Counted from the first letter of the stretch, positions 22,117-33,529 are shown. The stretch is DNA of 64,000 nucleotides from Neoceratodus forsteri (GCA_016271365.2 CM028132.1:1187411001-1187475000); one strand, 5' to 3'. Program-made: numbers and translations. Notes: generated by a model not told the origin, from the letters alone.

Positions 22117-23859
22117 CTACCCCACTAGAATTACCTTATGTCTGTCCCATGCATTCTTGAATTCTCCCATTGTTCCTGACTCCACAACCTCCTCAGGAAG
22201 GCTGTTCCATGCATCCACAACCCTCTCTGTGAAAAAATATTTTCTAACATTACCTCTGAGCCAACCCCCCTCGATCTTCAAATTGTGCCCCCTGTTCTTG
22301 CCCATCTCTTTTTCTGAAAGATACTACCCTCTTGTACTTTGTTAATTCCCTTGATATACTTGAAAGTTTCTATCATGTCCCCCCTCTCCCTCCTTTCCTC
22401 AAGGGTATACATATTAATCTGCTTTAGTCTCTCCTCGTATGTCTTCTGGTTGCCCTCCTCTGAACAGGCTCCACTCTGCTATGTCTTTGCGGAGATGGGG
22501 TCTCCAGAATTGCACGCAGTACTCTAGATGGGGTCTCGCCAACTGTCTGTACAGAGGGATAACAACTTCCTGCTTTCTACTGTTGATGCCTCTCCCTATG
22601 CATCCCAGTATCCCCCCAGCCCTCCTTACTGTCTTCTCACATTGCTTGCCCACCTTGGGTAATATGATATAATTACTCCTAGGTCTTTTTCGATTTTTGT
22701 TGTTATTATCTCACCCCCCATTGTGTACTCTTCCCCTGGGTTTTTGTTTCCCAGATGCACTACCTTGCACTTTGCATTGAAACTGAGCTGCCACATATTT
22801 GACCATTCCTCCAACCTTGCCAAGTCCCTTTTCATCCTTTCCACCCCACCTTGTGTATCAACTCTGTTGCAGATCTTTGTGTCATCTGCAAAGAGACATA
22901 ATTTCCCTTCCAGGAGCTCTCCAATGTCACCTATGAAGACATTAAAGAGGACCAGTCCCAGTACCGAACCCTGCGGTACCCCGCTAGTTACCCTCCTTCC
23001 TTCACTGTGGACTCTGTTTACTATTATCCTTGCGTCCTGTTGTCCAGCCAGTTTTTATCCAGGCTACCACCTTGGGACCCACTCCAAGGCTGGCTAACTT
23101 GTGTATTAATCTTTTGTGTGGGACTGTATCAAATGTCTTGCTAAAATCTAGGTAAGCCATGTCCACAGCCCCTCCTGGTCTACTACTTTGGCCACCCAGT
23201 CAAAGAAATCTATTAGATTAGGTCTGACACGACCTTCCCATTGTGAATCCATGCTGTCTTGGGTCCTGTGCCCCGCTGACCTCTAGGTACTCAACAATTC
23301 TTTCCTTCAGAAGTGATTCCATCATTTTCTCTACCACTGAGGTCAAACTAACTGGTCTGTAGTTTCCTGCCTCTGCCCTGCTCCCACCTTTGTGAAGTGG
23401 AATCACATCTGCCCTCCTCCAGTCCTCAGGTACCACCCCATCCTCCCATGATTTGTTAAAGAGAGTAGTCAGTGGCATTACTAGTTCTACCCTTAGTTCT
23501 TTTAGAATTCTGGGGTGAATCCCATCAGGTCCCATGGCTTTGTCCACCTTCAGTTTCAAGAGATCTTTCAAAACCCTTTCTTCTGTGAATGGACTTGTAC
23601 CGACCCCCCTATTCAGGGTGTTTCTCTTGTTTGGTTTAGGTACTTCCCCCTCCTCTTCTGTTGTGAATACTGAGCAGAAATATTCGTTCAGTATCCCTGC
23701 TTTTTCACTGTCACCCTCTGCCCACATTCCCTCCCCTTTATTAAGTCTCTGTATCCCTCCCTTGGTCTTTCTTCGCTCCCTAATGTACCTATTAACAGAG
23801 TTGGTTATCTTTTCCTCAGTTTGTGCCTTTGCTATTCTGACTGTCTTCCCTGCCTCCAT
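22117..23859 (-). pseudogene. CR1-B reverse transcriptase and C-terminus
   Basis: DKAMGPDGIHPRILKEL, WRRADVIPLHKGGS, NYRPVSLTSVVEKMM and QHGFTMGRSCQT lie in one 213-codon frame (23218-23859). SGVPQGSVLG (about 22980) and an intact FADDTK (about 22890) follow in others. LEEWSNMWQLSFNAKCKV is at 22626-22844, LARPHLEYCVQFWRPHL at 22540 and RNVRKYFFTERVVDAWNSLP at 22117-22305. The catalytic Asp pair is kept. Frameshifts near 23200 and 22650 disable it. Confidence 0.9.
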
Positions 23860-23982
23860 CTGCTTTAACTGATAAAGTTCTCTGTTCTGCTCCTTCTGTG
23901 TTTCCTTATACTTCCTGAATGCTATCCTTTTCTACTTAACCTTTCCTTCCACCTCTTTTGAGAACCATAGTGTTTTTTTCCT

Positions 23983-25027
23983 TCATTTTGTTTTGTTGAT
24001 TTGCTTCACACAAAGGTTTGTTGCCTCTGCGAGGGCTGTTTTGATTATTCCCCATTGTTCCTCCACCCCTCCTCCTTGCACGTTTGCTAGTGCTTTTCTG
24101 AGGCACTCTCCCATTTTCCCAAAGTCAGCCCTCCTAAAGTCCAATACTCTTGTTTTTGTATGGCTTGACTCTATGGCTATGTTTATCGTGAACCACACTG
24201 TTTGGTGGTCACTTGATCCCAGATGGCTAGCCACTTCTAAATCTGAGATCCTTTCTCCTTCCCCATTTGAGAGTACCAGGTCTAAGATTGCTCCCCCCCG
24301 AGTGGGTTCCAACACTAGCTGTCTGAGGCATGCCCCCTATTGGGCATCAAGAATGATCCTGCTCTTGGATGTGCCTGCAGCAAAGGTACTCCAGTTAATA
24401 CCTGGCATATTCAGGTCGCCCATCAACAATATCTCCCCTTTTTCTGCCATTTTAAGGATGCCTTCTATCATTTCCTTGTCCATTTCCTCCCCCTGATATG
24501 GGGGTCTGTACACAACCCACATGCAGATTGTGGTGCCATTTCCTGTCTCCAGGGTGACCCATAGTGACTCATCAACTTCCTGTTTACGCTTTAGTTCTGT
24601 TGCTTTTATCCCTTCCCTTATATAGAGAGTTACTCCTCCTCCTCTTTACTACCCTGTCCCTCCTGTAGATTGTGTATCCTGGTATGTTGACATCCCAGTC
24701 ATGGTTCTCTGTGTACCATGTTTCAGTGACTGCCACAATATCCAGGCATCCCACTTCCATCAAGGCCACTAGTTCAGGGAGCTTGTTACACAGACTGTGG
24801 GCATTGGTACTCATCGCCTTCCATCTTTTGATGGCCTTACCCCTTTTAGTCCCATCCCTGTCCTTACTGCCTTTTTCTGCATTTACCCCTGTCCTGCTCC
24901 CTACTGACTTCCCTACCTTGGTGTTTACCTCTCTAACTACTGTGTTTTGTTGGGGGGAGGCTGGGATTTCCCTGCTACTTTTCAGTACCTCCCCCCAGGC
25001 TAGTTTAAATGCTTGCCAATGAAGCAT
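23983..25027 (-). pseudogene. CR1-B endonuclease
   Basis: STNAHSLCNKLPELVALMEV, VAVTETWYTENHDW, MWVVYRPPYQGEEMDK, MGDLNMPGINWSTF and GSSDHQTVWFTIN appear in order over three frames. The catalytic Asn, Glu (TETW), Asp (GDLN) and SDH residues all seem present, so this domain is better kept than in CR1-A, but frameshifts near 24580 and 24330 break it. Confidence 0.88.
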
Positions 25028-25040
25028 TTAAACCTATCTC

Positions 25041-25304
25041 CTAGGATCCTGGTCCCCCCGGACAGATGCAGAGCATCGCACCAGTATAGGCCTGCATCCC
25101 TCCAGGTGGTTCCCTAGTCAAGCCAAAGCCCTGAGTTCCACACCAGTTTTTCAACCATTCATTGAATCCCATGGTGCAGAATACCCTAGCATCATCCTTG
25201 TCATAGACAGGCAGCACCTCAGAGAAGGTTACCGTACATGCTACTTGTCTAAGGCCCCTCCCCAACTCTACAATCTCCTCTTGCACTGATCTGATCCCAT
25301 TCAT
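25041..25304 (-). pseudogene. CR1-B ORF1, esterase domain remnant
   Basis: An 87-codon frame with VTFSEVLPVYDKDDARVF and FNEWLKNWCGTQGFGL, the middle of the SGNH esterase-like domain of CR1 ORF1. The Ser block upstream is missing, so the element is 5' truncated or rearranged at about 25312. Confidence 0.7.
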
Positions 25305-25329
25305 AATTCAAATTTAAATTATAATGTAA

Positions 25330-25540
25330 TAAAATGGAACCAAGCTGTGGCTGAGGAGGTTAGCCCAGCAGCCAAGAGATTTTGAAGAAGTGAGTGTGAT
25401 ACTGTGTCGAAAGCTTTAACCAGGTCGACAAATATGGTGGAGGTAACACTACCCTGGACCATATTGGTGAGTATGAAGTCAGTGAGAGGTATGACGGAAG
25501 TGGTGGTGGTGCGTGACTTACAGATTAATCAATTAATTAA
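25330..25540 (-). pseudogene. LINE-X RT block (5' half of split LINE-X)
   Basis: It encodes VIPLTDFILTNMVQGSVTST, then FVDLVKAFDTVSHSLL and SSATAWF on the minus strand. In RTs of this group the next residues are ...YLSGRSQ, which is what starts at 12718. The match of break points supports one LINE split by the stack from 12719 to 25329. Confidence 0.7.
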
Positions 25541-26179
25541 TTATTTGGGGGCTTTTCATTTGGTGTGACATGTTGGGAAGGGGAGGTGTTCTCCTTTAAA
25601 GGACTGGTTCAGCTGCTCAGCACTCTAAATGGAGATGGGCTCCACACACTGTAGTTATGATGTAAAAAGATAGTCTGCGGTGCGAAAAAAGCATCCAACC
25701 TGTTCTTGTCTTCTGCAACAGGTTTAAGAAAGTGATATCACAATTGAGGAAGTTGTGTTAAGCATCACTTCACCAACCATGATGTAATTTTCTGTCTCGT
25801 GGTTCCATAAATGGCTGCTGTTATGGAAACTACACAGGACAGACTTGGACATGGGTCTCTACAGATTACTGACACCTACTAGAAAGTCAGTACCTCACAG
25901 GAAAGAGCATTTTAGGTGGTTCAGACTACAAGAGATCCTCTACCCTCCATGTTCACCTTATTTCTTTCCATTTAGCTGTCTGATCCCTGGAACCGCCACT
26001 GACACCTGCTTTAGGCCCTTGCCAGCAACCCCTTAACCCCTTCTTCCAACTCCTTTCACTGTCGAAGATAGTGGGAATCAACACAGAACACTGCCCCAAG
26101 GTACTAGCGACCGTCATTCAGGCAGCCTGGTGCACATTCTTGTTTTTCAGGTTTTCTTCTCTTTAGCCCCGCCCACCTT
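25541..26179. other. No recognisable gene
   Basis: Mixed sequence with short ORFs only and no repeat structure that I can name. Confidence 0.5.
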
Positions 26180-26440
26180 TTGCTCGGTCTGGGACAGTGC
26201 CCCTGCAGGCCTCACATTAACACACTGCTGAGAAGACAAGCTCTCCAGACCATCATAGGGGTCGATACGGCTGGGAAACCATGGTGCCATCACTCCTTGC
26301 CTGGGAGGGCTGCCATGCTACAGAGCCAGCCCCTCCCCCATGGCTGCTCAAACCAACTTCTGAATCCACTCCTGAACCCAGGTCTCCAGTATGGGAGCAC
26401 TATGCACTACCCACTGAACTACTGGGTGGCCTACTTGTAT
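26180..26440 (-). mobile_element. Possible tRNA-derived SINE
   Basis: On the minus strand GGCCACCCAGTAGTTCAGTG (from about 26433) resembles a tRNA box A. GGTTCAGGAGT, about 45 nt later, resembles box B. No 3' tail is clear. Confidence 0.35.
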
Positions 26441-26479
26441 TCACCTTTAAGGATAAACTGGGACCAGTTTTTAATGAAG

Positions 26480-26657
26480 CCTTGATATGCATGCCTTATT
26501 GTTCTGATATAGTGTATCCTCTTTAACTCATTGTATGTAAAGCACTTATAATATGTTATCCTGTTGAGTTTCTGCATGTCTGTACTCTCCCGGGTCGTGC
26601 CTGAAAATAGTCATTTTATGGCTACTGCACTTATCCGGTTGACAAAAGATAAATAAA
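26480..26657 (+). repeat. LINE-X type 3' tail
   Basis: Shares the layout of 8655-8825: GTGTATCCTCTTTAACTC, GTAAAGCACTT, TGGCTACTGCACTTATCCGG and an AAATAAATAA end. Confidence 0.45.
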
Positions 26658-26659
26658 TA

Positions 26660-26810
26660 AGTGTCAGTGCCCCCTCCAAGGCAGTCACTAAGGGGATGGT
26701 CCACAGTGGCCTGAAGAAAAGACTCCAGAGGTCAGAATCGAGCCCATGTCTCACCATCCCCATGGCAGTGCAAAGCATCGAGACTCCACTATCAGGCCTA
26801 CCTCTAATAC
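26660..26810 (-). mobile_element. Possible tRNA-derived SINE fragment
   Basis: The minus strand reads GATAGTGGAGTCTCGATGC followed by ACATGGGCTCGATTCTGA, similar to box A and box B. This is weak evidence. Confidence 0.3.
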
Positions 26811-26984
26811 CTGCTTATATTTTTCCATTTTTATTTGAAATCATTCCTCGGATTCTTCATTTACAAGTTATTGCATGTCACCATTCACAATGCGTCGCCA
26901 CATACAGAAACGAGCATTTGTCAAAGCCAAATGTTTGCCGCTTACATTGCTGTTGTACTGGGACTTCCTTGTGCACATTTCTAC

Positions 26985-27740
26985 TATATATTTACCCAAG
27001 ATAGACCAGATGAGATGTAGTATGTCATTTGCAATAGGGTTCCAATTTTGCACAGTTTTACACTGCATTTTCCCAGGACAGTAGAGGTGACATGCAATAT
27101 CTCATTTTTAGTGTGGTCCTGCTTTAATAATGTATTTTTCTAGGACAGATCATTTCAGATGCAGTATCTCCTTGTCAGTGGCGTTCTGCTGTAAAGTCCC
27201 ATTTTCACACAGTTTTGCAATATAGTTACCGATGACAACCTAGCTAAGATGTAATATCTCATTTTCCATGGGATTCTGCTTTAACACATCTTTGCACTGT
27301 ATTTACCCAGGATGGCACAGCTCAGATGCTATCTTGTTTTCAGTGGGATCCTGTTTTGCCCAATTTTTACTGTGCATTTACCCAGGACAGTACATCTGAG
27401 ATGCAATATCTTGTTTTCAATGGAGCCCTGCTTTTACCCATTTTTATAATGTATTTACCCAGGCAAGCCCAGCTGAAAGGCAAGTTAATTTTTCAACGGT
27501 ATCCAGCTTTTACAATGTATTCTTCCCAGGATAGCGCAGCACAGATGCACAGTTCAGTGTTGTGTCTGCTGTAATGGGGTCCTGATTGTACACATTTTAC
27601 TGAACATATAACCAGGACAGACCACATGAGATGCAATATCTCATTTTCATAAGTGTCCTTCCTTACATATTTTTAGATTCTATTTACCCAGGACAGGCCA
27701 GCTGAGAGGCAATATAAAATTTTCAGTGAGCTCCTACATT
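26985..27740. repeat. Degenerate minisatellite, about 10 copies of about 76 bp
   Basis: TATTTACCCAGGACAG-like starts occur near 26991, 27066, 27133, 27225, 27299, 27375, 27450, 27520, 27605 and 27684. Most are followed by GAGATGCAATATCTCATTTT and a TTTTACACATTTTTAC stretch. Spacing is 67 to 92 bp. Confidence 0.88.
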
Positions 27741-27752
27741 TTGACCCCAAAT

Positions 27753-28183
27753 TTCCAGCAATCTTTTTATGACCTCACATTATGATCACGACAGGTGGAA
27801 TTTTTTTAAATCCCATCTGAAAGGTGATTTTGCAATGTGACTGCGAAAACATGTTTCAGAGGGGATTTGAAAAATGACACCTGTCAAGTTCAGGTGGGGT
27901 AATACATGGGAAATACTGAACATTAGGGCCAAAATCGGCAAAAATTAAGTCATGAATAAATATTGGGACAATTCAATGTTTTTTCATAACTTAGTTGTTT
28001 TTCACATTTGTAACCCAAAATTTTCAACATAGTCTTTTTATGAATTCTCATACTGAACACGACAGATATCATTTATAAAATACTGGCCGAAGTATCATTT
28101 TGTGCCACAAGAGCAAAAACACATTTTGGCTAGGATTTAAAAAAATTACACCTGCCATGTTCATGAGATAGTGTGACAAAATG
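27753..28183. repeat. R1 tandem repeat, left part
   Basis: Unit of about 260 bp. TTTGACCCCAAATTTCCAGC at 27753 is repeated as TAACCCAAAATTTTCAACAT at 28013. Both continue with CTTTTTATGA..., then GAAAAACACATTTT-like and ACACCTGCCATGTTCATGAG-like words. The second unit is cut at 28183 by DIRS-E and resumes at 33738. A further copy is at 54350-54560. Confidence 0.75.
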
Positions 28184-28400
28184 AAAATTACGTATCTACT
28201 GTATTTCTTGATCTTTCTGTGCATCTTCACAATTTGTCACTGGTGGGTTCTGGCCGGAGGAACAGAATCCCGTGGAAGCATTTTTTATTTTGTGTGTGTG
28301 TGGGAGGCACAGTGCCGGACAGTGCCCGCCCTCAGGCTGACGTACTACATGGCGCTTAGGGATGGCCAAAATGGCGTCAACTCCTCCCTTACCTCAGTTC
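28184..28400. repeat. DIRS-E left inverted terminal repeat
   Basis: Inverse of 33530-33737. It has a T-rich stretch, then a GT-rich run (GTGTGTGTGTGGGAGG) and GGCGCTTAGG-like sequence mirrored at the right end. Confidence 0.85.
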
Positions 28401-28567
28401 TGAAAAGCCGGACAGTGATGTGAAATTAGGGAATAGGGAAAAGAAGAGGGAGGGCAAGTGAGCCAAGGGATAGCCAAAAGCAAGGGATATAAACTGAAAA
28501 AGGTAAAAGCCGAAGGAAGAGGACAGAACAACCCTAAGGATGTGGAACATAGGGCCCCATCCTCTGG

Positions 28568-28619
28568 GCTACTTGAGATCAAAGAGGGGATATTATTTAA
28601 AGAAAGTCATGTGGGGACA
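28568..28619. repeat. 52-bp perfect direct repeat, copy 1
   Basis: GCTACTTGAGATCAAAGAGG to GTGGGGACA, identical to 30281-30332. It directly precedes the SINE. Confidence 0.95.
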
Positions 28620-28850
28620 GTATAGCGCAGTGGTTTAAGGCTCTGAGGTGCAAATCTGGTGACATTCAGCAGACCAGACCTGGGTTTGAATCCCACAGCT
28701 TCCACTTGCATACTGTACGACCCTGAGCAAGTCACTTAACTTCCCTGTGCTCCCAGGTTGCACCTGTAAAAAAGCTTTCAGCTTAGTGTGTCTCACCTGG
28801 TTAAACAACTAAATCAATAAATAAATAAAAATAAAATAGAAAGGACAGGA
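28619..28850 (+). mobile_element. tRNA-derived CORE/MIR-like SINE
   Basis: Box A-like TAGCGCAGTGGTTTAAGGC at 28622. Box B GGGTTTGAATCCC is at about 28681. The MIR/L2-type body CCCTGAGCAAGTCACTTAAC at 28721 is followed by CCCTGTGCTCC. The tail is (AAATA)n at 28815-28850. The order is that of CORE-SINEs, transcribed by RNA polymerase III and mobilised by an L2-type partner LINE. Confidence 0.8.
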
Positions 28851-29597
28851 AAGAAAGAAGACAAGAAAAAAGAAGGAAAAACACGGAATGAGGGAGAAGA
28901 CCCCTCTACTGAGTCTTCACAGGGGAGCAGATGTCAAGGAAAGGAACACCCAGAGGGCACCCTTCAAGGGATATTCTCTCTAGACAATAAAAAGCCCACC
29001 TTCAGCAGGAGTATACTACCTCCAGGGAGGAGGAGGTAGAGAGAGAGAGAGAAAAGAGAAGGTTACTAATGCAGGCCTCTTCCTGTAACTCAAGATCAGG
29101 AAGTCAAGGGGTCTCCTTCTCCCATTTCCAATACTATGCCATGAGGATTGCCATAGAAGATATTGACCCATCTCCCTGTGGGGAAGGTCCAGAAGAACTA
29201 CCCCCTTCCTTAACAGGAAAGGATGAGGGAGAAGAAAGTGAATTACTGAACTTAGCTACACCTGAAGAGTGGTAAGGAAAGGGAAGGGGGGTCACCGGAG
29301 CCCGACAACCCAGCAATCTGGGTGAAGATCTCCCAACCCCCCAAACAAGGGGCAGGGAAACCCCTGACCTTAGCGGAGCTATGGCTCCCAGAGGAGATCC
29401 TTACCTCGGCCCCAGGAAAAGAGCCCCAGGAAGCCCCCTCCCCATGAAAAGGCAGTTCCACCTGCCCCTCCACCCCACATAGGGTGGGATCCTTTCTAGA
29501 GGATCAGAGCACCAGAGGTGCCAGGTTGAGAATCAACACACCCTAAGGGGAAGAGGCACAGCTCAGAGTCTGAGGCCCAAGAGGGGATGGTGGGAAA

Positions 29598-29698
29598 GAA
29601 GCAGAGATGAATGGTGAAGATGCACAGAAAGAGCAAGAATTATGGTAGGTATGTAATTTTTATATCTTATCTGTGTCAATCTTCACCATTCATCACTG
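29598..29698. repeat. DIRS-E internal complementary region
   Basis: GTGAAGATGCACAGAAAGAG and GGTATGTAATTTTT invert the left terminus. TATCTTATCTGTGTCAATCT and CATCACTGGTGGGT invert the right terminus. The join is at about 29658. This shows that E is a real DIRS element and not a chance inverted repeat. Confidence 0.85.
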
Positions 29699-29699
29699 G

Positions 29700-31018
29700 T
29701 GGGTAATTACCAAGCCCCCCGATGGGGTCCTGGTACCTCCCTGAGGGAGAGACATCCCTCAGCCTCCCGTGGGGGGAAAAAAACACAGAAGGAGGAGACC
29801 TACACAAGCCTAGCTAGGCCTGGGATTGGTCAGGGTGAGGCAGGGTTTCCCTCTGCCTGGGAGATGAAAGTGGCCCCCGAAGTTCCCACCTCATTCTGTG
29901 GGAAAAAAGGTGGGTCCCCAGGAAAGAGGAAATTATCACGCTACACCGGTCCACGGGTGATAACCGGGAAAGGTGATGCCATGCCGTATGTGACACTTGG
30001 ACAGCTGTTTCTGATCGCTGTATGATTTTTGTAATATAAAAATGTGTTATGGAGTGTCTCTCATGAGACATGCTGTTTCAGCTAAAAGAGAACAGCAAGG
30101 AGATAATTACAGGCTAGAAGAGACTAAATTAAGGATCCCCTGTTTATCTAGCTTAATTGTAGCTTGTCAGCTGCTAGGATGGGAAATTATAAACTTTTAT
30201 AACGTTTAGAGGAAGAGAGCAGGTTATGACGCTTTAGTGCGAAGTCATAAAAGATTCTTTGATGTGTCCTGGGAAGAAGAGCTACTTGAGATCAAAGAGG
30301 GGATATTATTTAAAGAAAGTCATGTGGGGACATGAGTTTTGCTGAGGTCACCTTTATTAATTTACCTCCTGCTGGACAGACATCCTGATTGTATAATTTT
30401 TAATAAACAGAGGAGGAGCTGGGTGACATAGGTAATGGAGAAGGCAGGGTCAAGACAGTGTTTTAATTATGCTGTAACAGACCTTTACTGACACACATGT
30501 TGGGACTCTGAAAAAGCAACATAAGGCACCTAAGTATACATCAGAAAAGACAATTCTAAGTGTACTGTGGTAGGAGATTTTGTCTGTACTTTTAAACCTT
30601 TTTTTTTTTTTTTTTTTAGCGATTTGTATGTTTTGTGATATATGGTTCTGTGCTTTACATTTTTATCTATTTGAAGTAAACCTCTATGTTTAGAGACTAC
30701 CTGGTGTGCCTTTGAAATTCTTTTTCTTGACAAGTGAAGCATACATGCTTAAAGTTGACACTGTACAAAGCTGACTGGTTTTATCAAACTGGGAAAGGTA
30801 AGAGTTTATTCTGAGGTATTAATAAGAGCTTTTAAGGGTTCATTTTGTAAACCTGGTTAGGTGCCCGTAGGTGAAGGATATCTGCCCCGAAGAGCAGAAT
30901 TATCTGAGCATGTCCATTGGGTACGCTAGCAAGAGGTTCACAGTTTGAATCCTTCCAGAACTTGAGACCAAAGTTTGAGTCAAACCCACAAAACAGACAG
31001 GAGGGTTACCCTGTTCTG
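29700..31018. other. Non-coding interior of DIRS-E where pol is missing
   Basis: No RT, RNase H or recombinase word on either strand. It contains TGTTATGG at 30045 and ...CTGTAACA at 30479, which could be the ends of a solo LTR, with AATAAACAGAGG between them. A poly-T run lies at 30600-30618. Confidence 0.45.
30281..30332. repeat. 52-bp perfect direct repeat, copy 2
   Basis: Identical to 28568-28619; flanks differ on both sides. Confidence 0.95.
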
Positions 31019-33342
31019 TTAACAAGACTGTGCTCGGAGGTTGGCACTGCAGGAACAGAGGGCCTGACCTGCTGAGTGGGGTTGTGACATCGTACACCTA
31101 ACACAGATCGCTGTCCCCATTAGCCTGGATGCCACCTCATTGGCATCATATGATGCCCTTGCTTGGCACCTTGCAAGCTCCAGGCCATGTGCGAAGAGGG
31201 CAATGGCTTGCCTGGTTGCCTCAGTATCAATCATAGATGCCAGGATTTGTCACAATATGTACCATAAGTGTCTATTATAGGCAGCATGATGGGCCTGATG
31301 TGCTGCAAGAGAAAGAGAGGCATGCCGACGAGAAGACTCTCCTCCCCCAGCGGTCGAACTCTGTAAAGCCCGCATCTGGGGGGTCAGTCATGCCTCGGGC
31401 TTCTATGCCTGGAGGGAGTGTCCAGGAGCATCCAGGAGAGTCACGCCCAAAGAAGGGTGAGGCAGGTCTCCTGGAGATCCCTGGGGTGCGCAATACCTGC
31501 ATTGGCAGTCCATCAGGGCTGAGAAGGGGACTGATGGACACTGCCAGGTGTAGTATGATGCCTCCCTAAAAGGGGTGGGCCAGGTGGGAACCATGAGATG
31601 GTCTGCACTGTATTCATTTAGAAAAGCACACATTGCCCGCTCAGAATTGTGTCTTGCTAACCATGAAATGTGGAGCTTGTTGACCGGCCTCGAAAGGGAA
31701 CAATGATAGGTGGTCTGGTCAGGGTCTGTGACAGGTGGATGGAATGTTCTTCCTCCTCCTCCTCTGGTATGGCGGACGAGGAGGCAGACGAGACAGAGGA
31801 GTCAGAGTCCGGCTGCTGCAGGGGAGACTGGTGAAATATCTGCTCATCCATGGATATGAAACTGGAAAATGAGCAGCTATGGCTCTAAACTGCTCCCAGG
31901 TTAGAGGCCCCATAGGACCAGAGTGGCCCGGAAGAAGGGGTGGGGTAGGGTAGGCAGAGGTAAAGTGGCCGAATGCCTCTGGGAAAGAGGATGCCCTCTG
32001 CCAGGGTTAAGGGACTGTACAGACAATCCAGCACCCCAGAAGGATCCGCCAGTCAAGACAGTCACCGGCCGTTCAACCATCCTGAAATGGTCAGGACTGA
32101 ACCCTGAAGGGGATTCCCCCACCGTGAGGCGACTGGGGCCACGTGGGTCCAGAAGGCTGGCCCCTAGCCTCACGCGATAAGATCCCCCCACCGGGAGACC
32201 TCGGGGAGAAGACAGGCCTGGTGCTGTGGCTCCTTTCCGAAACCTTGCGGGCTGCTAGGGAAGGGTGCTGTTCCTGGCCTTGTCCCCTCAACCCCTCAGA
32301 CTCCAAGAGGGACCTCTTCCTCAAGACCAACCGAGGAGTCTCCACCTCACTTGCCAGCCCTCACAGGGCAGCTGGTGAGGGAGTCTCCGCCTCTGCCCCA
32401 GATGTCTGAGTGTACCAAGAGGTGGGTCCAGCCTGGACACCCAGGAAAAAGGACTCTCCTTCCCCAAGATCGGCAGTTCTACTGGCTCCCACAAGCCTTC
32501 CAGTGTCACCCCCAGCACCAGAAGTCTTCTTGGAGCTGCAAGCGGCTCAGATGCTGGCACCAGCCGGAACCACCGGCTCTGAAGGAGGGAAAGGCTGGTC
32601 TGGAGCAGGAGTGCTGGGCAGAGGAGAGCCCTGATACTCCAAAGAGTCAGGAAGCCAATCTGGATTTACCTCCAAATCATCCTCCGAGGAGGAGTGGATC
32701 CAAAGGACCTCCAGAGAAGCCACCCCAGGGTCTTCCTGCTCCCAGCACCACAAGCGGTACCACGAGCTGGCTCAGCACCACCCATGTCGCCACCCCGGTC
32801 ACCTGCGCCATGAACAGCTTTGGGATCCGGGGGCAGCTTCAACAGGCAGCTCCGAGGAAACCACCAGACCGGGCCTGGCAGGCACAGGCTGCGACACCGG
32901 GGGAGCCTTCACCTCCAAGGAGGTGATTGCCAGAACGGTGCCTCCGGCCCGACCCCCAGAAGAGTTGGACTGGGCTTCCAGCAGCACAAGAAGGGCCTCC
33001 ACCATGGTGAGGTTAGAAAAAGAGGTCCCCCCCTTCTCCACGGTCTGTACAGAACTGGGAGGGAACCCAGAGGAAGGGTCAAGGGAGCTGTGTCTGGCAT
33101 CTCTAGTGCGTGACTGTCCTCCAAAAGTCGGTGGCATACAGTCAACTTTAAACATGCAGCTTTCTAAAACTCTGTGGTCCATGGAGAAACAGGTGTCGCA
33201 ACAGTCCATGTCATGGTTAGGGCCCAGGCAGGTCAGGCAACGATCATGTCGGTCCGAAATGGAATAGTGCCGGGCGCAGGGACACTGCCGCATAGGGGGG
33301 CCGACCCACCTTAGATTTCTTTTTGTCCCTTGGACAAGACAT
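31019..33342 (-). pseudogene. DIRS-E gag-like protein, diverged
   Basis: The probable start is ATG at 33342 (MSCPRDKKKSKVGRPP), with a frameshift in a C-run near 33300. The zinc module follows: CPC, HDRCLTCLG-x2-H-x5-C-x2-C (33293 frame), the same spacing as in A, B and D. A Pro- and Ser-rich middle part is longer than in the others. An acidic stretch (PEEEEEEHS, 31780) and the core (ARASYDANEVASRLMGTAI, about 31130) follow. The core matches VDSNDVACRVMATSV of DIRS-A. At least three frames are used. This is a distinct DIRS subfamily. Confidence 0.65.
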
Positions 33343-33529
33343 GACTGGACAGATACTTAAATAAAACACAGTAAAAGGCCTCTGTGTTGAAAATAAAGAA
33401 AGATCTTACCAATTCTTGAAGAAAAATGGTGCCGAATACGCTAGCGGCTCTGCAGAACTAGGCCGGAATGGACTAGGCCGCGATGTTGTCGTTCAAAAAT
33501 CACTCTCTCACGAGGTTGTGCTCACTCAA

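Larger units (their letters stand above)
22014..25312 (-). mobile_element. CR1 LINE (CR1-B), nearly full ORF2
   Basis: Minus-strand CR1 with the end of ORF1 (25041-25304), endonuclease (23983-25027), RT (22117-23859) and a 3' UTR ending at the (TTCTATGT) tail at 22014. The 3' end matches the CR1 pieces at 41466-41752, 54133-54335 and 59298-59640 (AATTTGATGGCAGATAAGG). DIRS-B sits in its tail. Confidence 0.9.

Noticed and set aside
28619..28700. A true tRNA gene
   Set aside because: Boxes A and B belong to a SINE head; no acceptor stem pairing is evident.
30045..30479. Possible solo LTR (TGTTATGG ... TGTAACA with AATAAA)
   Set aside because: No target duplication, primer site or second LTR; kept only as a remark.
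31237..31569. 110-codon plus-strand ORF
   Set aside because: Antisense to DIRS-E gag; no recognised domain.
32351..32926. 191-codon plus-strand ORF rich in Pro and Ser
   Set aside because: Shadow of the Pro-rich middle of gag on the other strand.
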